Shown one piece after another: positions 26,166 through 40,100 of a stretch of DNA of 64,000 bases. Below the pieces are notes generated by a model. The model made no database searches. It was not told where the DNA came from and worked only from the letters and a program-made list of their open reading frames with translations. Position 1 is the first letter of the stretch. Each line of letters opens with the position of its first letter. This stretch comes from Camarhynchus parvulus (Eukaryota > Chordata > Aves > Passeriformes > Thraupidae), in the NCBI RefSeq assembly GCF_901933205.1, contig NC_044573.1, positions 51,579,493-51,643,492 of the forward strand, given 5' to 3'. The translations under genes were made by a program, and so were the position numbers.

Positions 26166-29100
26166 ACCCTTTCCTCCAACCTGGCTACCACCCACATCTC
26201 AACTTCATCAGTCCCCTCCCTTTTCATCTGCTCTTGCTGCCAGGTGGTCTGGCATTCCCTTATCTCAGCCTCAAAGGACTCTGCAGTGTGGGGGATTGGA
26301 AAGACAAACCAAATTCTTCTCCTGAGAGAGGCAGGTAGGTCCCCAGGTGCCTGTCCTCATTACAGATTGTGCTTTGGGAGCTGGATCCAGCTGGCAGAAG
26401 TTTCTCATTAAGATGGCAAGGCTGAAAATATGAACCTGGAGGGAAACTATGTAGTTGTGGAGCAGAGGTGGCCTTGAGGTTAGGGTTAAAGAGGAGGTGA
26501 TAAGACTATTCTATTTTTATTTTAGCTTAGTACTGTGGGATTCTGTTAGTTATGGAAGTGGCAGCATGTTTTGGATGTGTTCAGGCTTATTCGGATTTCC
26601 CACCCTTACCTCCTCTGCTCTAAAAATGTTACGATCTTGCAAGTGTTAAATTTTGACTAGTTCTAGCATAGGCTTGGGACAGGAAAAAGCTTGTTTTAGG
26701 ACTGCTAAAGTCTGGATCTTGTACAGTGAGTGGGAGTTATGCTCCAGCTATTTTTCTGGTATGTATTTGAGGAAAAGCAGGAAGAGTAGGCAGAGCTCAG
26801 GCTCTGCTTATTTTTGTGCTAGCAAACAGCATAGCTCTGGCAGAGGATAAAGGATTTAAAGTGTTGATCTGGCTTTAAAGTGTTGATGCTGAAGTATCGG
26901 GCAGCTCCTGACAGCACCTTCAGACATATGAGGTGGTTGAGGGCATGCGCTGCTACTGCCCTTTTTTACTGGAAAGAGTGAATACCAACAGAATACAAAC
27001 AGGAGAAAGAAATCACATGCGGGGCAATTGTGGAAGCTTTAAGAGTCACAGGTCTTTGAGGTTTGCCAGCCCTGCAGACTCTCGGTCTCTTTTAGCCAGT
27101 CCCCTACATGAGAGCCCACCTGTGTGGCTTCTGAGGAGCTTTTGCAAAAAGCACTTTACATGGCCAGCTCTGAGCTCTGCAGTGCTGTGCCAGCAGTGCA
27201 GCCCTTGCTGGCTGGAAGTGTTGGGCAGCTGGACCATGGTGTGTACAGCCACACACCTTCCCAGCAGTGGGTGAGGCGTGTGTTTGCACGTCCAAGGAAG
27301 CTTTACTTGGAGTGCAGCTCCACTGTGATTATTTCAGTGGCTTTTCTCCCCCCCGGTTTTGTGTACAGAAGGAGAGGTGTTCTGAGTAACTCCGCCAAAA
27401 TTCTCCAAACTCTGCTCCACACGTTTCAAAGGATCAGTGGGTCTAACTGCTGCACTTCTTTAGTGATAAATGGTGATAAACACTAGCAGAGGTAGCTATC
27501 CTCTGTTGAAAAAACATCCCTGTGTCTGTTGACTCCTGTTATCTCTTATTCTGCTCTCTGCACTGATGGCATCTGCCACATCCAGTGCTGTCTGGGTGCC
27601 AGCTGACCACAGGATCCAGCCCTCTGATTGATTTTTGGTGATGAATGGCTACAGCTGCTGCTGGCTGCATGTGGCAGCTCAGTAGCATTGCCTGGTTACA
27701 TCTGGGGAATCTGCACTGCAGCTGCTGCTTGCTAAAGAATGTACCTGAGGAGAGCTCAGAAAAAAGGGGGGCACTGAAAAACACATGAAATAATATTGGG
27801 GAAATCTAGAGAAGTCTTTCAGTCCTTAGCTCTGTAGCCTAGCTCAGCTGAGGGCATAGGAAAGCTGGGGAAACACAAATGGACTGCCAAACTTCAAAAT
27901 AAGCCCACCTAATCTGTCCCCATCTCCTTCCATTGCAAGGAGGTTCAAAATCTCCATGAAGAAAAATTACAATCATTGAGTCACTGCAATAGCAGTGATC
28001 TGGCTGCCTGCCCCTGCCAGCCTGCTACACAACTTGTGTGCTAATGTTTGGATTTTAGTGGTGGGAAACTAATGTCAGACTGTTCTCTCTTCATGCACCA
28101 TTGGGCTGTGCTTATGGTCGCTCTTGGCAGCACCAAATGATTAAACAGATAAAACCATCAGTCTTGTTATTTCCAAACATTAACCTAAGTGCTAATAAAG
28201 CACAACCCATGTCTTCCTTATGGACTCTGCAGAGCTGAGTCACACTAAAAACAGATCTGAATGCTGGAAAAAGCCTCATACTTCTTTCCTGTGCTGAGAG
28301 GCAATACCTGTCTGGGAGCAGAGCTTGCCCTGGAGAGCTTTGCTGGGAGAAGGGTGACAGAGCTGGGCTGCCAAGGAAAGCAAGGAGGCTGTGACCCCCA
28401 CCCTTCAATGTGATGGCAGAGTGTGCTGTGCTGGAGGGATGGATGGACGGATAGCCATATCCCTGCCCCTTCTCCTCCCTTCCAATGCTCAACAATGATC
28501 TTCTCAGCCACCAGGCTGGGTGGGAAATGTTTCTCAGGCCCCAAGGCAGAGGAAATAAAGTGATTCTCCCTCTCAGTGGACTTTGCCCTTGGTGGCTGAA
28601 GATATTTTTCCCAAAACATCCCCTGCAAAACCGGAGGGCTTTGTAAATTCATTATGTCACTGAGGAATCTGTTTAATCAGCTGCCTTTCCCTGGAGGCAC
28701 TTTACACTTAATGAGAGACATGATGGAAGGAATCAAAACTGGTTTACAAGAGTTTAGCCTCAAACCCCTCAGATGATGTTACTGACTGTGCTGTAATTCA
28801 GAGGAGCAAATGAAGGCACTGAGTATCTCTCACCCTGTCTGAGAGGGATGGTGGCAGAGGCAAGGCATGAAAGCCTCGAGCTCTGTATTGCATCATTCCT
28901 CTCCTAGGTGTCATCACAATGAATAGCCAAGGTCTCCCTGTTGCCAGGAGCCTGATCTATGCTCCTGGTACTACTTGGCAAGCATGCTTATTCCCCAGTT
29001 CACTGTGCCAGTTACATGATAAGGCATATCCTAATTTAGCTTATTTATATATGAAGATACTAATTAAAAATGCAGCCAAATGAGAAACATTGCAAATATG

Positions 29101-29656
29101 TGAGAGGAGCTTTGTAAACTAGACTAACAGTGGGACCAACAGAGATGGAATATGGAAGAGTTTTTAACTTCAGGTTCAAAACTCATTTTGCATGTAATCT
29201 TAACACGAAAACAAAAGGCACTTATTCATTTTCTCTGTCTGCTTGCTTTCCCCAGATGCACGTGCTGTGTCTAGTCCTTTCAATTTACTTTTACCCTGCC
29301 TTCTTACTGTGATGGGACTTGATGATGGACCAGCATCTTTCCCATAACTATGAAGTTATGTGAACACATACAAGGTCCTCAGGAAATCCTGCTGTGAAGG
29401 ACTCTCTCAGGACCTGTGTACTATGTTGTGCCCTTAGACACATGCCAAGTATTTTATTCCTGTAAAATAATTCCCATACTGGTATTTCATTAGCCTTTAC
29501 TTTCTAGCTTTTTAGTTTTTTCTTCCGAGTAAATAAAGACTAAATTAGTTGGAACAGGATTTTCCTGCAGTGTAATTGTGCTGGCAGCAGCTGAGGATAT
29601 TCCATAGATGAAGGGAGCAACACTCTCTGCCAGGAGGGAACGGTGATTTCGTACAA
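26166..29656. other. Intergenic, no gene seen
   Basis: Short and medium ORFs (up to 135 codons, - strand 28245-28652) show no domain. A 14-bp direct repeat (TTTAAAGTGTTGAT, about 20 bp apart) lies at 26856-26889. I saw no clear interspersed repeat. Confidence 0.5.
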
Positions 29657-30560
29657 TCATAGAATGGTTTGGGTTGCAGGGGACCTTTAAAGATCATCTA
29701 GTTCTAACCTCCTGCCATGGGCAGGGACACGTTTCACTAGACCAGGTTGCTCAGACCCCCATCCAGCCTGGGATGGGGCATCCACAATTTCTCTGGACAG
29801 CATGTTCCAGTACTTCACCACCCTCATAGTAAAGAATTTCTTCCTAATAGCTGATCTAAACCTACCCTAAGCCATTCTCTACTGTCCTGTCACTACATGC
29901 CCTTGTAAAAAGTCCCTCTCCAGCTGTTGTGTAGCTCCCTTTAGATACTGGAAAGCTGCTCTAAGGTCTTCCCAGAGCATTCTCTTTCTTCTCTAGGCTG
30001 AACAATCTCAGCTTTCTCACCTTGCTTTCACAGGAGACATGCCTGGCTCTCTGATGCCCTCCTCTTTGTGACCCTCCTCTGGACTTGCTCCAACAGGTCT
30101 CATGTCCTTCTTATGCTGAGGGCCCAGGTGATGCCTCACCAGAGCAGAGGGGCAGAATCCCCTCCCTCACCCTGCTGGCCATGCTGGTTTTGATGCAGCC
30201 CAGGTCAAGGTTGGCTTTCTGGGCTGCAAGTGCACATTGCTGGTCATGTTGAACATCTCCACCAAGTCCTTCTCCTCAGGGCTGCTCTCAATCCATTCTC
30301 TGCCCAGTCTGTATCTGTTGGGATTGCCCTGATCCAGGTGCTGACCTTCTACTTGGCCTTACTGAACTTCATGAGGCTCACACAGTCCCACCTCTGAAGC
30401 CTGCCCAGGTCCCTCTGGATGCCATCCCTTCCCTCTGTGTGTCAGCTGCACTGCACAGCTTTGTGTCATCGGCAAACTCGCTGGGGGTGCACTTGATGCC
30501 ACTGTCTGTGTGACCCACAAGATGTTACATGGACATTTGCTGGGTTCTGTCAAGCAGGGG
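29657..30560 (-). repeat. CR1 LINE, 3' end (antisense)
   Basis: The + strand begins TCATAGAATGGTTTGGGTTG, the complement of the CR1 3' terminus. It then follows the antisense CR1 layout: GACCTTTAAAGATCATCTAG, CCATGGGCAGGGACACGTT, CCACCCTCATAGTAAAGAA, TGCCCTTGTAAAAAGTCCC, TTGATGCAGCCCAGGTCAAG, TGTGTCATCGGCAAACTCG and ACAAGATGTTA. The element therefore lies on the - strand and is 5'-truncated within the reverse-transcriptase region. It is less diverged than the other copies here, so it is relatively young. The right boundary is uncertain by some tens of bases. Confidence 0.93.
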
Positions 30561-33500
30561 CTGCCAGAGCCAGTGCTGGCTGCAGGGATGGGCTCCTCGT
30601 GATTCCACCCTGGGAGCTGGGAAGGACCAGCACCCTTTGGCCCTCATGCACTTATTGAAAAGAGAGCCACAGGTGTGAACCTTTGAACTGTCTGATTGGT
30701 TTTTTACCTCTCTGGGTTCGAGTGGTCTTAATGTTGAGCTGCCCTAGATTATAAACATACCATACAAAATCACACCCCAGAGACTCATCTTCATTGAAAG
30801 AAGTGCAATTTAATGTGGATGAATCTATTAATTTACCTGCCAAAACACGATAAATAGAATTACACTGAGAAAAGGCCTAAAACCAATGGGTTTTATTAAT
30901 TTATATATCGTTAATAATACACTTTTTTGTAATTGTGCATGTTTTAGATGTAGGTATTTAGATTTTGATACTGCTGATCAGTATCAGCAGTGTACAGTTT
31001 GTTTGTGATAACTTTATGAGGTATATAGCTTAGAAAAACATTATCATTTTCTCAAGATGAGATGTAATGCGTAGTAGATGCACAGTCATAACATTTATTT
31101 TACTTTCAGCTGTTATAATTGATGATCTATATAATGTACACATATGAGGTTTTTTAATATAAGTATGGGTTTGTGAGAGTGCCACTTACCATCAGTCTGT
31201 AACAAATTATTTAGAGATTGTCTATGGGCTGTTGGTACCTTTCCCATTTTTTAAAATTAGTTTAAAAGGATCAAAGAGGAAAACACAATTTAGCATGGAA
31301 TTGATTTTTGCATCAGCTGGTTTTACATTAAATAATAACACAGTATTAAGAAATTGCATTGTCATCTCCTCCTGTGAAGTTGCATTATGTTCTGTAGCCT
31401 TGGCTCACTTATTAATCCTTCAGTAGCACCCGCTTAATTGTTCAGCAAATGACACGTGAAGAAATAATACCAACACTGTGATTTATATCTCTCCAGGCAA
31501 AACCACTGAGGACTGGATCATCTGCCTTTGCTTATTATACTGCAACACAGGAACAGCCTGATATGAAAACTGTGGCCAGGTAGGACAGACTGAAGACATG
31601 TACCCTGGAAACAAAAGGTATGTCTGCTAGATGAGTCAAGCACAAGTCTGAATTGCTCTTAAAACTAAACACATGCATGGTGGTCAGAACCTTTGAGGCT
31701 CTGGGCTGGTCTGTGCAGAGCAGAACAAGCACAGCAGGACCAAAGTCCAGCCCGGCTGCCAGACACTCACTGGAGGGAGCTGGGGATGCAACCAAAGAAA
31801 TATGTCTGACTCCAGTGGGATGTAGATACATTGATCCTGCAGGACTTCTAGGGGGAGAGAGAAGGGAAAGGGGGCGAGAGAGAAGGCATTATTATAGCTG
31901 GTGGGGCTTCCCACTATGAGTCCACCTGGAGTAGCCAAGCCACTTTGCCAACACAGGCACCAACTCACCAGTTTCTAGACAGTGGCTAGAAATGGTGGAG
32001 AGCAGAGCCTGCTGGACACAGTTTTCAACAACTAGCTCTGCCACAGCAGAAAGATTGCCTCCACTCCAACCCCAAGCTTTGGCATGCCAGGTTTCAAGTC
32101 TTCCAAAAGCAGCATGTTTTAAAGATGAAGTAAAAAACCTGGCGTGTGTAGATTGTGTGACTCATTACGTTTACATCTCCTTGTGTCTTGCTTTGTACTT
32201 TGGAGGCTAAAGGGTGCAGATCCTCTGGTGCAACCAGCTATGAAGGGAAGAATCAGTTCAGCCCATTTGTTCTCCTTCAGCCTACAGAAATATCTGAAGA
32301 GCAAAAACCTGGTGTCCACCATATTCTGTAGACACACATTTCATTTTTTCCAATTGGAATTTATTTTTCCTCCAAATCCACTGCTCCCATTTCTCTTGCC
32401 TTTTCCCAATGTAATTAATTAAAAAAATACGTTTTTAGCAAAAGGAAGTGAGAAAATCAATGTATTGAAAATAAGACTGTTTTCTTTTCTTGTGAGTAAA
32501 GCAGGCTCCCATGTATGTCCTACACACGTCACAGGATCAAGGCTTCAGAGATGCTGCATATTGGCATTTTGCATTGTGCCACTCTGACTTGCCCTATCTT
32601 TTGCATTTATTTGGATTTTTCTATTCTGTCATTTTTTCCAATTCACTTCTATTTCTGATCTTTTTGTTTTGTCAGACAGAAGACAAACACACTCTACAGG
32701 CCAAAAAGAAGCATCACAGGTACTTCGTGGGTTGCGTGCAGTGCTATCCCTGGAGAGCAGTAACTGAGAAGAGTGAAGGCAATGGTAGCCCAGTTCAGCC
32801 ATGCTGCTGAGGGGCAGAGTCCTCACACACAGGTGTCCGTAGGGGGGTCTGGAGCTGATTCCCGTTCAAACTTCCTGTGCCACCTGCCCAGCTCAGGGCA
32901 CCGGCGCTGCACAGCTGCAGGCTGCGCCCTGCAGATCTCTGAAGGGACAAGCCCAGGCACACTTGCAGCTCAGCGTGTGTCCCAGATGATCTGGATCAGC
33001 CAGGCATGGTCAGAACACCAGGAGGGGCAGCAAGGCCTGCTCTTCATCTGTAGAGTGTGGATGGCCCAAAGCACCCAGAAGCTGCACAGTGGAGCTGGAA
33101 GATGGTGGCATAGAAGGAAGGTAGGAGGCATGCATCACAGAACATGCTCTGCCTTTCACCTCATGGTGCTTTTGGACTTAATAGCGCTTGAAACCCTTTC
33201 CAGGCTTCTTGCTTCAGTTTGGGAGAGCCTCTGAACCCCACTGAGAATCCCTTATACTGCTGATTTTGTTGTTTAATCTGCTCAGGTTCTAAATGTTTCT
33301 GTTTTAAGTTTTCAAGCTGTGTGGTTATGCAGAAGCAATAGAGTGAGGGTCTCTTGCTTATTGGGGCTCAGATCATAATTCCAATTCTATAGGAATTAAA
33401 AGTGGAGAATCCTTTGCTTAGAAAATAGTGGGAAAAAAGAAAATAAGAGCCATGAGGAAAGGTCTGTGAACTGCTGGCCATACAGCTCAGGAAGGAAAGC

Positions 33501-33720
33501 AAGCACAGGGTGTTATATGATTGCTGTGGGGGTCATCTGTTGTACAAGCTACAAACACTGTGAACCTTAAAGACATCTCTCTTGAATTCTAAAATCCCTT
33601 AACTACTCTGAATGATTTGTACAGCTGAACACACTCAAGGTCTCTGAAGTAAATTGGAAATACCTGTAATTCTGCAGAAAATTAAGAAAGGGTTATGTAG
33701 TCCCAAAGCAGAGGAAGAAA
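30561..33720. other. Intergenic, no gene seen
   Basis: 30640-31450 is AT-rich and looks unlike the neighbouring DNA. It contains a 9-bp perfect stem with a 4-nt loop at 30970-30991. A GC-richer part at 32770-33230 holds a 153-codon ORF without recognisable domains. Confidence 0.45.
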
Positions 33721-34115
33721 TAAAAAGGAGTCATAAAACCTCTGGTCTCTGGGAAAGCTCTGGGTGAAGATGACTTTCTAATAGAATTTTCTAAATTCTC
33801 TCAGTCTCACTTGGCTTCTGACATATGGAAAAATTTTTGAAAGGCCAAAGCAAAAGGGTTCCATTTCAGCATTAATTGCAGAGCTGGGTTTTCTTAACTC
33901 TCTCTCCTAGGAAATAACTCACCAATGCACCATTCTCAATAATTAAATTACAGACCAATTCTTCTGACTAATGTGACTCAGAAGACACAGGTTGAAACAG
34001 CATCTAGAAAATGTCTGAGCAGAGTACCTTATGGACAAGAACTCAGCATACAGCTTGGGGTTGACATTAATCAGAAAGCTGCTAGAGAGTCTTATAGGCC
34101 TGTTATTATAATTTG
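33700..34115 (+). repeat. Decayed non-CR1 LINE: L1/Tx1-type reverse transcriptase
   Basis: From 33724 one frame reads KGVIKPLVSGKALGEDDF followed by IEFSKFSQSHLASDIWKNF. This matches the N-terminal reverse-transcriptase block of the L1/Tx1 superfamily (IKxLKSGKAPGPDGFxxEFYK). Further along the same frame come KAKAKGFHFSINCRAGF and LNYRPILLTN, the block usually read as NYRPISLLN. Just upstream, the next frame gives PKAEEEIK, so one frameshift separates the first block. Stops at about 33838, 33895 and 33940 show it is dead. CR1 elements have a different block here (DGIHPRVLREL), so this is a different LINE clade. I infer the clade from motif memory only. Confidence 0.6.
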
Positions 34116-37100
34116 CTATTTTTAAAATTCTCTGAAGTAATCAGAAAATCAACCAGCTCAACATCCCTAAAGAGAGCTGCTTCCCACCCACCAGCAGTGG
34201 CTGACTTCACTGTTGACATAAAAACCATGAAGATCTCAGTCTAGTATTCTGCCATGTAATTGTATCCTTAATTTTGGCCTTGTTGAAAGTCTGCTGGAAA
34301 ACTGATCTTGTGTGTCCTCATTAGAAGCAATTCATATGTAAATCATTTAGGATTTTTTTTAACTTAAAGAAAGAAAACATTCCTGTGACTCAAACATTCT
34401 GCAGGCTCTTGCTCCTCTTGTGGCTCCTGTGTGGCTGTGACTCCTAGGAAATCTGTGCCTCCTGGCACATCAGAGTGGGAAGGTTGCTGGCTAGGCTCTC
34501 ACCTTCTCTTGCCTTAGCTGCTGGAGAAAGCACCTGTCAAGAGACTTTATCTTTTCCCAGCCTTGGGTCAGTCATTGAAGGGATGTGAGGTGAAGATTTG
34601 TTCTCTTCTACACTCTTCTGCCTGGCATACACCCATGGAAGGTGTTTCACTTCCTTCAGCCAATACTAGCCATGTAATTACCAGCTTTTCTGCATATTGG
34701 AAGACTTAATTTTTGCTCTTTTATGTGCAAAAATAAGTTGAAGTGGTATCAGTGGGATGACATCCTGATGTCAAAATGGAATGACATTGAGAAAACATTA
34801 AATAAACACAGCAAATGACTTCTCTGGGCCTTTACTGATACAACTGATGAAGCAGCATATGAGGTAACAGCCAAGTTCTTGTCTAAAAGTACAACTTTGA
34901 TAAAGTTTGGGCACCTATTTCTCCTGAGTATTTCTGGAGCTGGAAATGGAAGTCATCATGAAAGTGTTGACAGCAATATGAAGGTGTAAAGGAATACTGC
35001 ATCTTTACCATGATTTCTATGTTTTTGAATTGGATGAGCTGAGCCCTTCACACTCTTAATGTTCCTAAAATACAATGTCTGAGGTATTTGTCTCTAAGAA
35101 AGCTGAGTTTTTGTTGGTTAAGAATAAATTTTGAACTATTGCTGAAGGGGTTTGGATCTTCTCTTTGGCACCTTGTTATTATAGGCACATAAAAACGTAG
35201 ACGAGTGGGACTAGGTAGCAGATGATGAAATTTAAGTTGATTAAAATCTGTTTGTCAAAACCCTGTTTTTCCCTTGTAGAAGGAATTCTACGTGAAAAGG
35301 TAGGAAGAGAAAAATAAAGGTAGATCTTGAGGTAATTTGGGGTATCTTGCTCATGAATTGTCCAGTTCAATACAAAAGAAAATCTTACAGCTGCTAGGAA
35401 TCTGACCTGGTGCCCAGAAATGTGTAAAAGCACAGCTGGCCCTGTCTGGGCTGCAAATCAGCTTTAACACTAATGGCAACGACTTTATTTCAAGAGAGTA
35501 TTTAGCTTCAAAAAATGAATAGGGGCTGCATGCTCCAAATGTCATCTGTCAATTTAACAAATGGCAACTATATACACATCTTAATGCCAGATTGCTGTTT
35601 CATTAGGCTCCTTGTGAGTTATTCCTTCTTGGTAGCTGGCATTATTCTAGCTGCAGCAGCAGAAGGGCAGGAGGGAAGAAGCTCCTCTCCACTGCGATGC
35701 AGAGCAGCTCCTGGCTGCTTTTCAGGGGGCAGCAGGAGAGAGACGAGGGCGCAAAATGAAAATATGCCAGGGCAGAACAGGGGGGCGTGTTCCAGGGTAC
35801 AGTCGAGGTAAGCTCGTCACAGGACCGGACACGGAGATACCCTGGAGTTCGGTGTGCGGCTGCAGCCCCGGCAGGTGCTGATGGCTGGGAGCAGCCCTGC
35901 CCGAGGGTGCTCTGAAAGCTGCCGGGAGCAGGCAGTGGCTCTAAACGGGAGCACTCTGTAGCGCTGTCGCAGGGTGTAAAGGCAGATCAAATGCTGGCAG
36001 GAACGAGCAGATAAACTCCCAGGACAATATGCCGAAGTGAGTGAGTGCTGAGGGAACAGCCATGGCACAGGGTGAAGGTAAAGATGGGCAGGAGCCTGAG
36101 CTGTCCCCCTTTGCCCAGCTCCAACCCACTGCAGTGCCATTTCCAAACTGTCCTCTGGGGCACCGCAGCACTGCACGGACTCTGCATCTGTAGGTCAATC
36201 CATAGGTCGTCTCTCCCTGAGCTGCAGTTGCCCACACCAAAGCCGTCAGATTTCCCATGCAGTGGAAATGCTTCTGAAGTGTCCTACCTTGTAATTTTGT
36301 GGCTGCCACGGCTGAGAGCCTTCAGCCCTCCCCCTTATCACAGGTAGTTGAAGCATCCTTATGGAGCACCCTGACAGGATAAACACACTGAAATATTTAA
36401 AAGTGCAATAAACAGGTATCGTTTTGAATGACTCATTCAGGCTGCTGCCAGTGCAAGCGCTGCACAGCATGACTGGGAAGAGGTGGCAGAGGGCAAGAAA
36501 GGACATATTCTGTGTCTCCAGGGCCAGGTAATAACAGGCTGGTGAATACAGAAACAGCAGGCTCCCTTGCCAAGCAGCTCTGACTGCACAGGTGAGGCAG
36601 AGCACAGAAGGGCAGCCAGGTAACTTCGTTCACAGGATAAACTGACTTTGTTTGCTTGTACCTCAGCATCCAGGGCAGTTCATGCTGGGATTCATAAACC
36701 AGGGGTAATGTGAACCACTCTCCCCCTGCCCCACAGCATTCCCTCTAGGAACCTGCTTGTCCTCAGAAGAGTCTTGCTTGCTCAAGGGTGAGGGGCTCAG
36801 TGAATGAACTGCTGCATTCAGCACCTTGCTGGGAAGCTTTGGAGAAGGGAAAATTGTGTTGGATCCTCACAGAGTGCTGGCACAAGTGCTGACACATCTG
36901 TGTAGGCAGTGGAGGGTTCTGCTGGAGAGTTAGAAAACTGACTGTGAGTCCACCCTCCAACCAAACCTCTCCTGCTCAAACTAGCTAATAATCAAATTGC
37001 CCTTTTTTTTTTTTTCAATAAAAGCAGGCTTTGCAGGGAGATGGAACACTTGTTACTTTTCTTCCTTTCACTTTAAATGTGTAGAAAAAGTTGGCAAGCT

Positions 37101-40100
37101 TTTGAACTCGGTGTTCCTATGGCTGGATGTTGAAAATCTTGCCTGTTTTTTTCTGACTATCATTTGGCTTAATAGAAGACGTTGCCCCTCCCTACGAACC
37201 TTGTTTCTCTTTCGCAATGTGACTGCACAGATAATGGCTGTTGTTTATATCCTCCCAAACTAATGTGGCTGTGATGGCTACCTATAAGCTTGAAAGGAGA
37301 GAGTAGGAATTGAGTCATGGGAAGCATTAATTTTTACTGCACTGCCTCTTTGCATGCAGAGAAAGCTCTCAGGGTTAAAGTGCCATGGCAAACCTTGCTC
37401 CACAGGTAAATGTGAAATGCTGGCACGAGAAAAATCAGTGCCCCTCCAAGAACACTACAATCTGAGTCATAATTTCAGAAGCTGTTCCTGCTTTATCCAG
37501 CAAGACAGCACACACAGGCACCACAGCAGCTGAGGACACTGCATCACTGCTCAGGCAGAAATCAGAGATGAGCCCAAGTTTCTGCCCCTGGCAGAGCCCT
37601 TCATTTTATTTCACCCCGCATCCCTCATCTACCCCCACACCCCCTATTTCTTTTTTTAAACCACTTAGATTTTTAAAAGACAAAAGGAAGGCACCATGTG
37701 AAAACATCACTATGGAAACATCACAGGCTCACTTGCACTTGCCTGCCAAGCAACTACCTAACTGAAGTTTTACATCCTATTGGATCACTGTTGGCCATCT
37801 GCTCTCCTTCAAACTTCTCTGAATTCCTTATTTTCCTGAAAAGTTCATTTTTAGAAAGGAGGGAGGAGGAGGCAAAGGGAGAATCCAGTATTCTTGGCTA
37901 GTGCAGAGCTATTGTGAAAAAGGAAGATAAACTCACTTTGGAGCAGCCTCTTAAAAAGACAAAGATCCATGTTTGGTGAAGTAATTTCATAGAAAATACC
38001 TTGTTTCTAGATGCACTTTAATGATAAGAGTACATATTGGCAGCCACAAGGTAAAACACACAAACAGCTGCTTCTAGTACTCTTGCACTAATTGTTGTCC
38101 TCTCCCTTTCTCTCATTTAGCCTCAAATGAATTTTCTTCTAAAATGTAACAGTTACTGCCTACACTGGAGTTGTTGGCTGCAGGCTCCACAGCTTTGCTC
38201 CAAATAAAACACAGAAACAGATTTCCTGCCAAGCACTGAGGAAGTTTGAAGACTTTAGTTTTTAAAAATATAATCTTTTTATCAGTGCCCTAAGCTTGCC
38301 AAAGGTAATTATGGGCCATGGCGCATTTACATTAATGCATAGGACCTACAGACATTTCAAAAGCCTAATGGAGAAACTCCATAAATGTACCTATCGAAAA
38401 ACAAATTAATTAAATTAAACTGTCATGTAAAGATATCACTTAATTTTGCAGAGCGGAAGGCACTCTTAATGGGAATGGAATGGATCAGTGAGCATTTCAA
38501 AACCCAAAGCTATAATTTAAATTCAGGCTCTCCTCTAGTGTGCAAGTCACAAGACATATTTATTATAGCCTTGGATTGTCAATTGTAATCGGTTTAGCAG
38601 AGACAAAGCTGTATTGTTTTGCTTCCTGCCCTCCTAGCTGGTTCAATATATTTTGATGTCAGACTATTGACAAGCAAACCAAAGGCTGAAATAAAATCAT
38701 GTTTACCTGTAATGAACTGGCAAAAATGCAGTCCAAGGTAAATGTAACCCTGAAGCACAAACGCTTATTTATCAAGCAGCAAGGGGAAAATGGTGAAGCA
38801 TTTAAACTTCTTTAAATAAACCAGATGAATATATTTACTGCTGCTCTTGAATCCTGCTATGTAGCAACCTAGAAACAAATAGATAAAAATAAATAAAAGC
38901 ACTGTGAAAATGAATAGCACCATTTATATGCTGCTGTTCTTGAGTTTTCCAGGTGTCAGTAACAATTAAAGTTGTTGCTCTCAACACTCCTCTAAAGCTA
39001 GAGCCAAAGCCTGACACCAGGCTCCCAGCAAACAGACAGCAATACTTCTTCCAGGATGTGCAACCCATTCTGCTGCAGGATTTCACCTGGTAGCAGCAGT
39101 TCCAAATCCAGCCTATGCTTCTGCAGCCATGAGCAAGCATCTTCTCATTGAATAAGCCTCCAAGAATGGTTTGATTCTTTTCCTAGCATTCTTTCTGTGT
39201 TCTCTAATTCTCTTGTTAAGTTCACTTTCTGATGTAGAGTACTGAAACCAGTCAGCTCACCAGGTTATAATTGTCATGTCTTCCTCTTGCCTTTCTTCCA
39301 GCCCCTGCATTGAGTTTAGTCACGGAGAGGTTTCTCTGAGCCTGAACTTAGAAACTTCTGCCCAGGATCTCTGTAATTTCTTGTGGATCTCTCAAGTTTG
39401 CAAATCTGACTGTAAAACATGCTGACAAGCTCAAAAGTTAGGAAGAGCTGTGGCACAGCAGGCTGGGACACCTGCTTGAGGCACTCTGAGGGCAGTGGCA
39501 CAGGACCAGCCTCCTGGGCTCCTGCAGTGCGGTGGCAGAGCCATTTGCAGGGAGGGAGGAGAGCACTGCCTGGGGGAGCAAGGAGGAGCCAGCTGCACGG
39601 CTCTGAGGAGGGGCCAGTGTTCACACAGGAGCTGATATGTTTATTTTATAAAAATACCTACCTATCTGCATTTGTTCTTACTTGGCTAAGTAGCAGGATT
39701 TTCAGGTGAATAGGTTCCATCTTTGCTTTCAGTGTAATCTTTCAGCAGTTTGTTCCCCAAGCTAATTTTTATGCTTAAAAAACTCAACCCAATCAACCAA
39801 CAAAAAGAGCGAAAACAAATCTCTCCCCCCATCCAAATTTACCTCAATACTAGACCATTTTTCTTTTGATTACATTACATTAAACTGAAGTATCTTTTAT
39901 AACCTTTCTGAAAAATGACAGCTTTTATTGTGCTACACTATTTTTCTTCCATGTATCTGTTCCAAGATGCACATTATTAGCCTTGATTGCTCTCAAAAGA
40001 AATTTTTATTTTTCTCATCCTCTTCAACCTCTTTTGGCTTTGCACAAGACTTGAACTGTTTATTAAGTGACAGGTTACTACTGACAAAAAAATTCTGTTC

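Noticed and set aside
32773..33234. 153-codon ORF on the + strand
   Set aside because: No recognisable domain. No promoter, splice or poly(A) context.
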